Assembly (NCBI RefSeq): GCF_003590335.1
Contig: NZ_MIET01000001.1
Location: 1 to 46,384 of the forward strand
DNA from: Pseudoalteromonas sp. MSK9-3
Lineage (GTDB): Bacteria; Pseudomonadota; Gammaproteobacteria; Enterobacterales; Alteromonadaceae
Direction of reading: 5' to 3'
Length of the DNA: 46,384 nucleotides
Numbering within the stretch: position 1 is the first letter of the stretch; each line of letters begins with the position of its first letter. A program made the position numbers and the translations under genes. This document shows positions 35,592 to 44,734 of this stretch, piece after piece. The notes beneath the pieces are model-generated. The model had not been told where the DNA came from. It was given only the letters and a program-made list of their open reading frames with translations, and did not search any database.

Positions 35592-38411
35592 ATGTACAAC
35601 ACAGGATCAACCCGTATCACATTGCGTAAAAGCATCATTGCGTTAGCGATTTCTTCAGCAAGTGTTGGCGCAATCGCGCAGGATGAAAATACGCATAACG
35701 CAGGTGACGCCGCACAGCCAGAACGAATCATGGTCACGGGATCTCGTATTAAGCGAATTAATTTTGACGCACCTTCTCCAACAGTGGTTATTTCTGCCGA
35801 AGACATAAAATTAACTGGTGCGCAAAACGTTAATGACATCCTCACCGGTATGCCACAATTTGCTGATGGGTTTGATTCTGCATCCGGTAACTACTCTTTT
35901 GGTAACTCTGGTCTCAATATTCTTGATTTACGTAATATGGGCGAAGAACGCACACTGGTTTTAGTGAATGGTAAGCGACCTCCTTCTGTTTCAACCGATT
36001 ATCAAGGTTTATTTGCAGACGTGGGGACGATACCCGCTTCATTAATTGAGCGTGTTGAAGTAATGACTGGCGGCGCTTCGGCGATTTATGGCTCAGATGC
36101 CATTGCTGGAGTGGTGAACTTTATTCTGCAAAAAGACTTTGAAGGCACCAAAGCAAACGCGCATGTGTCAGGCACACAAGACGGTGGGCACAGCACACGC
36201 AGCCTATCGATTACCCATGGGCTTAATTTCAATGACGATAATGGCAATTTTACTGTTGCGTTTGATTACCTATCAGAGTCAGCACTCACACAAAATGACC
36301 GAGAAAAAGCCTATAACTATCAACGTTCCGTTACCAACCCCAACAGAGGCGAAGGACAACCCGACAAAATTTGGGTCAAAAATGTTTCTCCGATCCCATG
36401 GGGCGTCCCTGCAACTATTTTCTCTGTCTATAATAATGCCGATGGCGGTTACGACTGGTACGATTTTGATGAAGCAAGTCAGGATGTTGCACTGCGAGCT
36501 CGCTACAAAGATATGTACGACGGCTGGTTGGTCGACGCAGCGCAAGGCTACGAAGGCACACGCTGGGGTAACATAGAAGACCCATTTGAACGTATTAATT
36601 TGTTTTCTTCTATTACCCATCAATTTGACAGCTTTGATATGGCGTTTGACGTAACGCTTGCTAGAACTGAGTCTAATAACGTCATTGATCCACCTTTTGC
36701 CCGTGCTTGGATGCAAGTGGCCGACGTTAAAGCCGCTTTTGATACCCCAGCATCAATCACAGACAATTTCCAAGATGAGGACTGGATTGGTTTTCACCAC
36801 ACGTTTTACGAAGTCGGTGGTAGAAAACACAAAAACGTGCGTGAGTTTTTCAGCTCTTCGTTAACGTTTTCTGGCGTGTACAACGACGATTGGTTTTGGG
36901 ATGTAAACTTTTCATCAGGTAAATCAATGAATGACCTGGAGAACAATACCTCTCTAAGAGTAGACAGGTTAAATAGCCAAATGCAGGTGGCAGGCGAATG
37001 CGTTGAGGCCGGAAATTGCCCTACGTTCTCTCCCTTTGAGCGCCAGTCTCAAGCCCTAACAGACTACGTTATTGATTCATTTATCGCCACCACCGACTCC
37101 GTTAACCATGCCTTTAGTGCAAACTTATCTGGCGATGTATATGAACTTCCAGCAGGTACTATGCAAATGAGTACTGGGATGGACATCAGATATGAAGGTA
37201 TTCACTTTGACCCGTCTGAGCTTTGGTCTTCTGGTAATTTGTCATCGAAAAAGCTAGCACTCGATGTCAGTCGTAATATTAAAGAAGCCTATATAGAATT
37301 GCTGGTTCCCGTATTAAGTGATATGCCTTTTGCTGAACTCGTAGAAGTAGAAGCCGCGTACCGTATTGCTGATTACTCCACCAACGAAAGTCGCTTTGAA
37401 AGTACCAAGCTCGCATTAAACTGGGCGTTTAATGAAGAAGTGCGCTTACGCTCTATTTTTTCACAGGCGGTGCGTGCGCCACAACTATACGAGCTATATG
37501 CAGGTGAAAGTATTGGCTACAGCACTATCAATGACCCATGTGATGAAGCAAACATCAACGGTGGCCCTGCCGATGGACGCCGTAAAGCAAACTGTGCTTT
37601 ATATGGCATTCCAGCGGGTTGGAATTCAAATATAAAAACCACACGAGGCCAGGTCAGAAACTCAGGCAACGCGCAGTTAAAACAAGAAAAAGCAAATACC
37701 CTAACGGTTGGTATAGTTTATACCCCAACGTCACTACTAGACGGGCTAACGGTCTCTGTAGACTACTTTGATATTAAATTAAAAGACAAAATATCAGAGT
37801 TTGGAGGTCAAGATGTTATGCAAAATTGTGTGGACCTCGCACCAAATTCAATCAGTAATATGTTTTGCGATCTCGTAACACGTAAAGACAATGGTGACGT
37901 AGAGTATGTGCGGCCGCTAAGCTTAAATTTTGACGAAGGCCGGGTACGGGGTACCGATATTGAGCTTTACTATACATGGGATGCATTATCATTTACTTTT
38001 GCAGCCAGTAGATTGTATGAAGACTCGACTACTACCCAAGATTTGGCTGAAGGTACATCGGAAACTGACAACGACGCAGGTGAATTAGGCCGTCCTAAAT
38101 GGGCATCAAACCTAGTAACTAAATACAGCCTTGATGACCTAACGTTAAGTTGGACGTTTAAGTTTAAAACAAGCGGCCGTTATAACGAAGATGCATCGCT
38201 TGATTTTCGTGATAGCGATACGCCTGCTCACTCTCGGGTGCACAATATCCGCGCGGACTATCAAGTAAGCGATACTGCATCTGTGTATATTGGTGTCAAC
38301 AATCTTACAGATAACAATGGTGGCGATCACTGGACGACTTCTCGTGGCGGGTATAACGGCTGGTCAATATTAGGCCGAACTGGATATATGGGCGTTAACC
38401 TGAGCTTTTAG
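35592..38411 (+). CDS. TonB-dependent outer-membrane receptor (ligand unknown)
   Basis: This 939-residue receptor has a signal peptide (about 1-29, cleavage near AIAQ-DE) and a TonB-box-like PERIMVTGSRI. The plug contains TLVLVNGKRPPSVST, LIERVEVMTGGASAIYGSDA and AGVVNFIL, and a long barrel follows, ending GYMGVNLSF with a terminal Phe. The ATG at 35592 is chosen because AGGGGT lies 7 bases before it and a signal peptide starts at once; the GTG at 35517 would place 25 residues before the signal peptide. No transporter or enzyme gene adjoins it, so the ligand cannot be inferred. A stem-loop terminator follows. Confidence 0.93.
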   Translation: MYNTGSTRITLRKSIIALAISSASVGAIAQDENTHNAGDAAQPERIMVTGSRIKRINFDAPSPTVVISAEDIKLTGAQNVNDILTGMPQFADGFDSASGNYSFGNSGLNILDLRNMGEERTLVLVNGKRPPSVSTDYQGLFADVGTIPASLIERVEVMTGGASAIYGSDAIAGVVNFILQKDFEGTKANAHVSGTQDGGHSTRSLSITHGLNFNDDNGNFTVAFDYLSESALTQNDREKAYNYQRSVTNPNRGEGQPDKIWVKNVSPIPWGVPATIFSVYNNADGGYDWYDFDEASQDVALRARYKDMYDGWLVDAAQGYEGTRWGNIEDPFERINLFSSITHQFDSFDMAFDVTLARTESNNVIDPPFARAWMQVADVKAAFDTPASITDNFQDEDWIGFHHTFYEVGGRKHKNVREFFSSSLTFSGVYNDDWFWDVNFSSGKSMNDLENNTSLRVDRLNSQMQVAGECVEAGNCPTFSPFERQSQALTDYVIDSFIATTDSVNHAFSANLSGDVYELPAGTMQMSTGMDIRYEGIHFDPSELWSSGNLSSKKLALDVSRNIKEAYIELLVPVLSDMPFAELVEVEAAYRIADYSTNESRFESTKLALNWAFNEEVRLRSIFSQAVRAPQLYELYAGESIGYSTINDPCDEANINGGPADGRRKANCALYGIPAGWNSNIKTTRGQVRNSGNAQLKQEKANTLTVGIVYTPTSLLDGLTVSVDYFDIKLKDKISEFGGQDVMQNCVDLAPNSISNMFCDLVTRKDNGDVEYVRPLSLNFDEGRVRGTDIELYYTWDALSFTFAASRLYEDSTTTQDLAEGTSETDNDAGELGRPKWASNLVTKYSLDDLTLSWTFKFKTSGRYNEDASLDFRDSDTPAHSRVHNIRADYQVSDTASVYIGVNNLTDNNGGDHWTTSRGGYNGWSILGRTGYMGVNLSF

Positions 38412-38453
38412 AAAGTTTACCGGCTTTAATACTCAGTCTCAGTTTTACTGAAT

Positions 38454-38490
38454 AAAACACCTTCATGTATTTCTCATATGAAGGTGTTTT
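38454..38490 (+). terminator. Stem-loop terminator after the TonB receptor
   Basis: AAAACACCTTCAT and ATGAAGGTGTTTT pair across 38454-38490, with the T-run inside and just after the stem. It lies between the convergent receptor and HAF-repeat genes and may act on both strands. Confidence 0.8.
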
Positions 38491-38578
38491 CGTTGTTGGC
38501 GGTTATCAAGCACTCTTAACTTGTGCTGCTAATGTGGTTATCATTATAAACATTAATGCCATTTTTTATCGCTGTATG

Positions 38579-39691
38579 TTATTGATGCTTAAGTACAAAA
38601 CCACGCGTGTTATTGTTTAAATCAATGTATGAACCAACGATATCGCCCTGTTCATTTATGCCCATGGCTTCAACCAGCGTACCCGGTACATTGGTGATGG
38701 TGTTTAAATCCAACAGCTCACCTTTGTAATACACAATTGCCAACGACCCTCTTTCCGGGTTTTCTGACTTGCCTACGGCGGTACCTTGGCGATTAATATC
38801 ATGAAATGCCGACAGCTCTCGGATATCTTTACCAATACCACCGACCACATGCGCGGTTAACTCACCGGTAATTGACGGGTACCAAATTGTTGCCTCTGAA
38901 GGCCTAAAAGCTTTAGGCGATTGAGCGCCAGCTACCATACCGTAATCGTTAATTTCGTTGGCTTCGCTCCAAATAGAATCTGATTTTAATAATAACGACA
39001 CCCCCTTATTTTTTTGAATAAAGGCCCGGTTCGGCTTGTAAGAATAGCGTTCGTATTCCATGCCAACCACGTCTCCTAGGTTGTTCGTTGCAGAACCACG
39101 TCGGAAAAATGTTTTATGCTCATGCCTTATTACCGCATCAGTGTGTGTATTTGACCACTCAACCATTACGTCTTTATCATCGTTGTTTTCCATCCAACCG
39201 ACAATATAACCATGGTCATTTATGTCGAACGCTTGGCTAGATGCAGACTCTTTACTTGAGTTAAATAATAATGGGACAACTTGGCCTTGCTCGACAAAAA
39301 TACCTTGAGAACCTAAATAGCGCATACCGTTAACATTGCGAATAAAGTACTCATTACCAACAATATCACCGTGTTTATTAATAGCCGTCGCTGCACTTTC
39401 GACCGAGTTTGGGTGAGAAGATCCTAAATCAGTCATTGCGCCCGCTTGATAAACAAACGCAAACCGGCACTCTACCCGGGTACCTGATGGCGACTCACAC
39501 TCTTTTTGTTTACTTCGCGTTGACCAACCTACTACCTGCCCTGCGTTATTGATGTCAAATGCAGCAGTTTCAGGCCCGCCTAAAGACCCTATATCTTCAA
39601 AGGTATAAGACAAGTCACTAGCGTGACTGATACACGCTGTTAAAACTGACATAGATAATACTGAACGAACCATTGTTTTAATGTAATTCAC
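38579..39691 (-). CDS. HAF-repeat secreted protein
   Basis: This 370-residue protein has a signal peptide (about 1-24) and about seven copies of a repeat near 45 residues long. Each has a core like DINxxGxVVG: DINNAGQVVGW, AINKHGDIVG, DINDHGYIVGW, TNNLGDVVG, EINDYGMVAG, DINRQGTAVG and GINEQGDIVG. This is the HAF/DUF3466-type repeat, expected to form a beta-rich propeller-like fold in secreted or surface proteins. Function is unknown. The upstream region is long and carries a tandem palindromic element. Confidence 0.88.
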   Translation of the reverse strand: MNYIKTMVRSVLSMSVLTACISHASDLSYTFEDIGSLGGPETAAFDINNAGQVVGWSTRSKQKECESPSGTRVECRFAFVYQAGAMTDLGSSHPNSVESAATAINKHGDIVGNEYFIRNVNGMRYLGSQGIFVEQGQVVPLLFNSSKESASSQAFDINDHGYIVGWMENNDDKDVMVEWSNTHTDAVIRHEHKTFFRRGSATNNLGDVVGMEYERYSYKPNRAFIQKNKGVSLLLKSDSIWSEANEINDYGMVAGAQSPKAFRPSEATIWYPSITGELTAHVVGGIGKDIRELSAFHDINRQGTAVGKSENPERGSLAIVYYKGELLDLNTITNVPGTLVEAMGINEQGDIVGSYIDLNNNTRGFVLKHQ

Positions 39692-40374
39692 AACATAACT
39701 CCTTTAAGCATACATTAATTATATTACTGACACCTTGCTGTACCAGTAAGGCGCACCTTACAGGATGCATTAGAAATGACAATAAAAACAATACATTTGT
39801 ATTAATACATTTGTATTAAACATGGTACGCAGTGTAATTATATGGTTCCGATAGCTTAAGCTGTAATTTTTGGCCATATTTATTAATAGTTATCAGCGTG
39901 ATGTACTATAAAAGGTTTATACTTTTTTGTACCAACACTCTGCTCATTTTTGATACAGAACACGCAAGCACGTACACAAGGCGCTGCTCTAATGCGCATA
40001 TAGATGTAGCATAAAAACGTGCTAAATTTTAGAAAGGCTGCAAACATGAGTTGCAAGCACCGAATATGGCCATTAACTCAAAAATGAATTATGTTGCTGA
40101 AGTTACCACACTGCGGACTACAAAGCGGTTGTAAACGCTGATATTGATTGTGCTACGTAAAACTGCCCATTTTTAGCTGCGTGCTGTTTTCATTACCTCA
40201 TTGAAATGCAACTTCAACCTCTATTCTTATTCACGCCTAAAAACCACCAGCAGTGCCTTCATTGAGTCCAATGGCAGCTTTTATGCGATAAAACAAGCGA
40301 ACAATGATACAGTATAACGTATCATATATTGTCACAGGTACACAAAAATATAGCTCATTCTTAAGAGGTTTACA
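39692..40374. other. 683-bp intergenic region between divergent genes
   Basis: No gene was found. The left part holds a tandem pair of AATACATTTGTATT units about 100 bases upstream of the HAF gene. TGGCCATATT (39871-39880) and its complement AATATGGCCA (40063-40072) form a distant inverted repeat. The remainder is AT-rich with no clear coding signal. The size suggests decayed sequence or large regulatory spacers. Confidence 0.6.
39790..39817. repeat. Tandem pair of the 14-bp unit AATACATTTGTATT
   Basis: Two exact adjacent copies (39790-39803 and 39804-39817). Each copy is itself an inverted repeat, AATACA-TT-TGTATT. It lies 99-126 bases before the HAF gene start on the minus strand, a fitting position for cooperative binding of a dimeric regulator. 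Confidence 0.7.
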
Positions 40375-42552
40375 GTGCTAATAAAAACACGTTTAGCTTT
40401 GGCAATATCTGCCGGATTACTATTGGCCGGCTGTTCAAAGCAACCAGAACAAACACAAAACAACAAAGTAGCAGCAGTCGAAACAGCCACCATCGAGAAC
40501 CCATTCTTTGAGCAGTGGAATACTCCTTTTGGCGCTCCACCATTTGACCAAATTGAAACCAAGCATTTTCTACCCGCTTTTGAAAAGGCCATCGCTGAGC
40601 ACAAAAAAGAAATCACCGCTATCGTTAATAACGAGCAACCAGCTGATTTCGACAATACAATTGCATCAATGGAACTAGCCGGCGCATTACTTTCTCGTGT
40701 ATCCGGTGTGTTTTTCAATCTAACGGGCACTGAGTCCAGTGACGAGATGCAAGCCCTGCAGCGAAAAATTTCACCTATGTTAACCCGCCACAGTAATGAA
40801 ATTAGTATGAATGAAAATTTATACAAGCGTGTTTCAACCGTGTTTAACAATCGCAATTCGTCAGATTTAAGTTCAGAACAAATCCGCGCAGCTGAATTAA
40901 ATTCAGAGCAAATTCGTTTGGTAGAGCGTATTCATCGTAGCTTTGTGCACGCAGGTGCCAACTTAACGCCAGAACAGCGTACAGAGCTTGCTGCAATCAA
41001 CGAGCGTATTTCTGCACTCACCACTGAGTTTGGTCAAAATTCCCTTAATGATTCTCGTGCCTTTAAACTGGTTCTTGAAGAGTCTGACTTGGCTGGTTTA
41101 TCAACAGCACAACGAAATGCCGCAGCAGCTGCTGCTAAAGCAAGCGGTTTACCTGGTAAGTATGTGATCACGCTAAATCGCGCAAGCGTCCAACCTTTTC
41201 TACAGTTCTCGGAACGCCGAGATCTCAGAGAACAGGCTTTTAATGGTTGGACAAAGCGTGGTGATAACGACAATGAATTTGACAACAAAACCATTATCGT
41301 TGAAATGGTAGAATTACGTGCTCAACGCGCACAACTGTTAGGTTACAAACATCACTCTGAATACGTGTTATCAAACGCCATGGCTGGTACGCCCGAAACC
41401 GCAATGGACTTGCTACTTAAAGTGTGGGAGCCTGCGGTTGTAAAAGCTGAGCAAGAGCGCGAGTGGATAAAAGAAGTAATGGCCAAAGAAGGTGCTACGC
41501 ACAAACTTGAGCCTTGGGACTGGCGCTTCTATGCTGAAAAAGTTCGTAAAGAAAAGTTTAATTTAGATCAAGGTGAAATCGCCGAGTATTTTGAACTTGA
41601 GAATATGCTTGAAGCTAAATTTTACGTCGCTAACCGCCTATTTGGTCTGACCTTTGAAGAACGCAATGATATATCTGTTTATAATCCAGTCGTAAGAGTA
41701 TGGGAAGTCAAAGATAGCGCGGGTAAATCAGTAGGCTTATTCTTTGGTGATTATTATGCACGCTCTTCTAAACAATCTGGGGCTTGGATGAATTCGTTCC
41801 GAGATCAGCAAAAACTAGCCGGTGACGTAAAGCCGATTATCGTTAACAATATGAACCTAAACAAGCCTGCCGAAGGTGAAGCGACATTAATGAGCTACTC
41901 AGACGCGGTGACTTTATTCCACGAATTTGGTCATGGGTTACATGGTTTATTATCAAACGTTACATACCCTACTCTTGCCGGTACCAGTGTTCCACGCGAC
42001 TGGGTTGAGTTCCCAGCTCAGTTATTCGAGCATTTTATCGCGCAACCTGAAATGCTGAAAAAGTTTGCGCTTCACCATAAAACAAATGAGCCAATGTCTG
42101 CTGAGCTTCTAGCACGTATTAAGCAAGCCAGTACCTTCAATCAAGGATTTGCAACCGTTGAGTTTACAGCTTCTGCCTTAGTCGATATGGCTTATCACCA
42201 GATGACAGAAGTGAAAGACTTAGATGTACGTGAATTTGAGGAGCAAGTGTTAAGTGCTTATGGTAAGCCTGAAGAGATCGTTATGCGCCACCGCAGTACA
42301 CATTTCGGACACATTTTTGCGGGCGGTTATTCGTCAGCGTACTACGCGTATATGTGGTCTGAAATATTGGATGCCGATGGTTTTGATGCCTTCATAGAGA
42401 AAAAAGATATTTTTGATAAAGAAACCGCAGATCGCCTCTATAAATTTATCTACAGTCGAGGTGATACCTTAGACTACTTTGAAGCCTATGAAGGCTTTAG
42501 AGGCAGAAAACCAACAACGGATGCGCTACTACGCAATAGAGGACTAGATTAA
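40375..42552 (+). CDS. dcp: M3-family zinc oligopeptidase lipoprotein (peptidyl-dipeptidase Dcp-like)
   Basis: This 725-residue metallopeptidase would trim short peptides in the periplasm. A lipobox LAGC with C20 makes it a lipoprotein, unlike the cytoplasmic E. coli enzymes. The zinc motif HEFGH is at 516-520, followed by DWVEFPAQLFEHF, which holds the third zinc ligand. The N-terminal domain (about 45-240) is helical, as in the M3A family. The start is GTG at 40375, with AAGAGG 6 bases before it and a signal peptide directly after. Length fits M3 enzymes. The gene has its own strong terminator. Confidence 0.92.
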   Translation: MLIKTRLALAISAGLLLAGCSKQPEQTQNNKVAAVETATIENPFFEQWNTPFGAPPFDQIETKHFLPAFEKAIAEHKKEITAIVNNEQPADFDNTIASMELAGALLSRVSGVFFNLTGTESSDEMQALQRKISPMLTRHSNEISMNENLYKRVSTVFNNRNSSDLSSEQIRAAELNSEQIRLVERIHRSFVHAGANLTPEQRTELAAINERISALTTEFGQNSLNDSRAFKLVLEESDLAGLSTAQRNAAAAAAKASGLPGKYVITLNRASVQPFLQFSERRDLREQAFNGWTKRGDNDNEFDNKTIIVEMVELRAQRAQLLGYKHHSEYVLSNAMAGTPETAMDLLLKVWEPAVVKAEQEREWIKEVMAKEGATHKLEPWDWRFYAEKVRKEKFNLDQGEIAEYFELENMLEAKFYVANRLFGLTFEERNDISVYNPVVRVWEVKDSAGKSVGLFFGDYYARSSKQSGAWMNSFRDQQKLAGDVKPIIVNNMNLNKPAEGEATLMSYSDAVTLFHEFGHGLHGLLSNVTYPTLAGTSVPRDWVEFPAQLFEHFIAQPEMLKKFALHHKTNEPMSAELLARIKQASTFNQGFATVEFTASALVDMAYHQMTEVKDLDVREFEEQVLSAYGKPEEIVMRHRSTHFGHIFAGGYSSAYYAYMWSEILDADGFDAFIEKKDIFDKETADRLYKFIYSRGDTLDYFEAYEGFRGRKPTTDALLRNRGLD

Positions 42553-42574
42553 TCTAACCACTTAAACGCTAAAA

Positions 42575-42606
42575 GCCGAAGTCATAATACTTCGGCCTTT
42601 TTATTA
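42575..42606 (+). terminator. Rho-independent terminator after the M3 peptidase gene
   Basis: GCCGAAGT (42575-42582) and ACTTCGGC (42589-42596) form an 8-bp stem, followed by CTTTTTATT. Confidence 0.93.
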
Positions 42607-42659
42607 ATTTTTTAAGGTAAAACAATAATGATAGCCATTTTTTTATTTTGAAAAAGCTA

Positions 42660-42701
42660 GTTTGATGATCAAACGTAAAGTGCACGGCGTACACACCGTG
42701 C
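42660..42701. promoter_or_regulatory. Two inverted repeats downstream of the M3 peptidase gene
   Basis: GTTTGATGATCAAAC (42660-42674) is a palindrome with a single central base. GCACGG (42682-42687) and CCGTGC (42696-42701) form a second dyad 8 bases further on. On the minus strand these lie about 140-180 bases past the small secreted gene's stop, so they could help end its transcript. Their role is not known. Confidence 0.35.
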
Positions 42702-42843
42702 TATTAAATGCTCATAAGGCGTTGCAGACAAATAAATCAAAGCACTCCTGCTCTTGTCATTTTAATCACTCACAAAAACTAGATTTATAAAGAGCGGTTA
42801 AACTTCCCAGTTATGCAATAAAATTATGCCTGCCACATTATTT

Positions 42844-43074
42844 TTATCGACAGGTACCACTTTCAATTAAGCGTTTAACCGATGTTTTTTCGCCCGTTAG
42901 TTTACCCATTCTACCAAAGCAAGGTCGATAGTAAGTTCCTACTTGACTACCAGCCGAATCGTAGTAACCATATATTTTATATGTAAAGTAATCACTCGAT
43001 GCGTAACTGTGTGCTGCATAAGTCAGTACTACAATACCACCGGCTACAATTGTTGCTAACATAGATTTTTTCAT
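42844..43074 (-). CDS. Small secreted protein of unknown function
   Basis: This 76-residue protein has a signal peptide (about 1-25, cleavage near SYA-SS) and a mature part of about 50 residues with two cysteines (RPCFG and SGTCR). It is rich in Tyr and Gly. The YYDSAGSQVGTYYRPCFG pattern is reminiscent of small secreted peptides with a YYSD..VG motif (DUF6289-like), but this resemblance is weak. AAGGA is 8 bases before the ATG. It lies on the opposite strand to its small secreted neighbours. Confidence 0.75.
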   Translation of the reverse strand: MKKSMLATIVAGGIVVLTYAAHSYASSDYFTYKIYGYYDSAGSQVGTYYRPCFGRMGKLTGEKTSVKRLIESGTCR

Positions 43075-43312
43075 TTTTATATTCCTTCGTTATAGAGTTA
43101 CCAAGCATCCCTTGGCGTTATAAACGTAGCAAGAAAATAAAATAAAATAAACACAACATTGTCAGCAAGCGTATAATCAACATATTAAATATATAAAGTG
43201 AATAAATGCACTCAGGTATATAGTAAAATCACTTAAACACTCAGCACTCATTACTATGAACCACCACTTCATTTTGCTGAACCACCAAGCTTTGGCACTC
43301 TAAATAGAAAAT

Positions 43313-43417
43313 TCGTCAATATAAACAAAACCCCGTCAATATAAACAAAACCTCGTCAATATAAACAAAACCTCGTCAACATGAACAAAACCTCGTCAAC
43401 ATGAACAAAACCTCGTC
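43313..43417. repeat. Five tandem copies of a 20-bp unit
   Basis: The unit is TCGTCAATATAAACAAAACC. Copies begin at 43313, 43333, 43353, 43373 and 43393, with TCGTC as a partial sixth copy. Copy 2 has one change (CC at the start). Copies 4 and 5 share AACATG in place of AATATA, so they appear to have been duplicated from one another. The repeat length is two helical turns. It is directly followed by the hairpin CTCTGAA-TTTAT-TTCAGAG (43419-43437). Confidence 0.9.
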
Positions 43418-43745
43418 GCTCTGAATTTATTTCAGAGTCCACTATCACTACCCCAATAAAAACACATAGCCCCTGACCGACGTCAAGCTAAAGCCCCAAT
43501 TCGGGTAGTTTATAGTGTTGCACTTGCATGTTGAATTCGGGGAATACGCAAAAATTTGTGTTTTGTACGGCCTGTGCGTAACCCATGATGGTCACTTTCA
43601 ACCGCAAAGAGCAGTAACACTGCGCAGAAGTTGCCAATATCGGCGCTAAAATTCTTAAACTATCAAAACCTGAAATACTAGAATCACTTTAATACTCACT
43701 TAGCTCAGCATCTAACTCGCTAAAAAAGCCAGAAAAATTTCTCTT

Positions 43746-43758
43746 AATTGCGTGCCTT
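43746..43758 (+). promoter_or_regulatory. Shared 13-bp motif AATTGCGTGCCTT, copy 1
   Basis: This motif lies 117 bases before the start codon of the gene at 43863. An identical copy lies 119 bases before the start of the gene at 44735. The nearly equal spacing suggests a common regulatory or promoter-associated site. Confidence 0.55.
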
Positions 43759-43862
43759 AACAGTTTATGCTCAGCTGCTTATTATATCACCAGTTACTAA
43801 AACACCACCTCAATCTATTTCACGCAAGGTGTAAACCTTCTAAAAAATAAGGAAAATAGTTA

Positions 43863-44312
43863 ATGATAATCAGAATATTAGCAACGTCACTTGTACTGTT
43901 CAGCGCAGTTTCAAGTCATGCCAACGCGCAAGATGTTATCGTCGAGGTCGTTGAAGCCCCAGATAACTTTGTGCAAATTAGTACCCCTAGGTGCGGTTAC
44001 TGCCCACAATTTTTGAAACCTCTCGGCGATATAGCATGGACCAGATCATCGCAAGGTTCTACAAATGCGGCGCTGTGCTATGACTTTGTCAAATTCGATG
44101 GAGATGATGAAACTGACTGTATCATCAGATACTCAAACTACAGTGAAACTGCACATCTTGTGGATTCAACACAGACAAAATGGATTAGTATAAAATACCC
44201 AAACGGATTAGCCGCTTACACCTCTGCAGGAGAAGGCTTATTTCTTAGAATGGGTAGTCAAGCATGCAAAAGTTTTCTCAATGCACAAGATTACGTAAAA
44301 GTTAATCCCTGA
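43863..44312 (+). CDS. Small secreted cysteine-containing protein of unknown function
   Basis: This 149-residue protein has a signal peptide (about 1-22, cleavage near ANA-QD) and a mature part of about 127 residues with five cysteines. The pair in RCGYCPQF looks like CxxC, but the surrounding sequence is not a thioredoxin fold. A strand-rich segment WTRSSQGSTNAALCYDF and a C-terminal SQACKSFLNAQDY are visible. AAGGA lies 9 bases before the ATG. I do not recognise a family. The shared 13-bp motif lies 117 bases upstream. Confidence 0.82.
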   Translation: MIIRILATSLVLFSAVSSHANAQDVIVEVVEAPDNFVQISTPRCGYCPQFLKPLGDIAWTRSSQGSTNAALCYDFVKFDGDDETDCIIRYSNYSETAHLVDSTQTKWISIKYPNGLAAYTSAGEGLFLRMGSQACKSFLNAQDYVKVNP

Positions 44313-44333
44313 TTTAACATCGATCCATAAACC

Positions 44334-44390
44334 GCTGGCAGCCGCACGAAATAGCGTGCCCCAGCAGTCGCGCCTTCACCGCCTGCCAGC
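44334..44390. repeat. GC-rich nested inverted repeat (REP-like)
   Basis: Outer arms GCTGGCAG (44334-44341) and CTGCCAGC (44383-44390) enclose inner arms GCACG (44344-44348) and CGTGC (44355-44359). The element is markedly GC-rich in an AT-rich setting, just after the stop of the preceding gene. It may be a REP-type element, a terminator-like structure, or a folded recombination site. Confidence 0.45.
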
Positions 44391-44615
44391 TTTAAATAAA
44401 TCAACACTAAGTAAAAACTTGCAGTAAGATACTCCTCTCCTAGACACGACAACTTACCCCTATACAAAACATTTATTCTTACATTTATTGGAGAGCAGCA
44501 CAGTTCCACACCTCAACGTTTTGCTTCCCAAGCTTCAATAACAACATTTTTTCAAGACTAAGGTCGGTGCAAACTATTTCCCTAAAAAATGAATTAATTC
44601 GAAAAAAAACCACAA

Positions 44616-44628
44616 AATTGCGTGCCTT
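44616..44628 (+). promoter_or_regulatory. Shared 13-bp motif AATTGCGTGCCTT, copy 2
   Basis: Identical to the copy at 43746. It lies 119 bases before the start codon of the gene at 44735. Confidence 0.55.
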
Positions 44629-44734
44629 CAAGCTTGAGCAAATCGCAAATATCCTTGTCTTATCACGAAGTAATAAGTGATACACACTTCTCCTAAATGG
44701 AAAGTTATTACTCTCATCAATTATTGAGGTTTTT

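Larger units (their letters stand above)
43075..43862. other. 788-bp gene-free region with tandem repeats
   Basis: It lies between two divergent small secreted protein genes. It contains the 20-bp tandem repeat at 43313-43417, an abutting hairpin (43419-43437) and the 13-bp motif at 43746. Two AATTCGGG copies are also seen (43498-43505 and 43534-43541). No open reading frame with a start and ribosome-binding site was found. Confidence 0.7.
44313..44734 (+). other. 422-bp gap with a REP-like structure and the second motif copy
   Basis: No gene was found. It holds the GC-rich nested structure at 44334-44390, an AT-rich middle, and the 13-bp motif copy at 44616-44628. A short antisense reading frame across 44485-44745 has no supporting ribosome-binding site and is not called. 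Confidence 0.6.

Noticed and set aside
36279..36716. 145-residue frames inside the second TonB receptor gene
   Set aside because: They are shadows of the receptor reading frame with no start signal of their own.
40332..40856. 174-residue reading frame antisense to the M3 peptidase gene
   Set aside because: It lies almost wholly opposite a well-supported gene, with no recognisable domain or ribosome-binding site.
43313..43417. CRISPR array from the 20-bp repeats
   Set aside because: The repeats are directly adjacent with no spacers, and no cas gene is in the window.
43863..44312. Thioredoxin-like protein from the CGYC motif
   Set aside because: The motif is not preceded by the usual strand and helix pattern, and no cis-Pro region follows.
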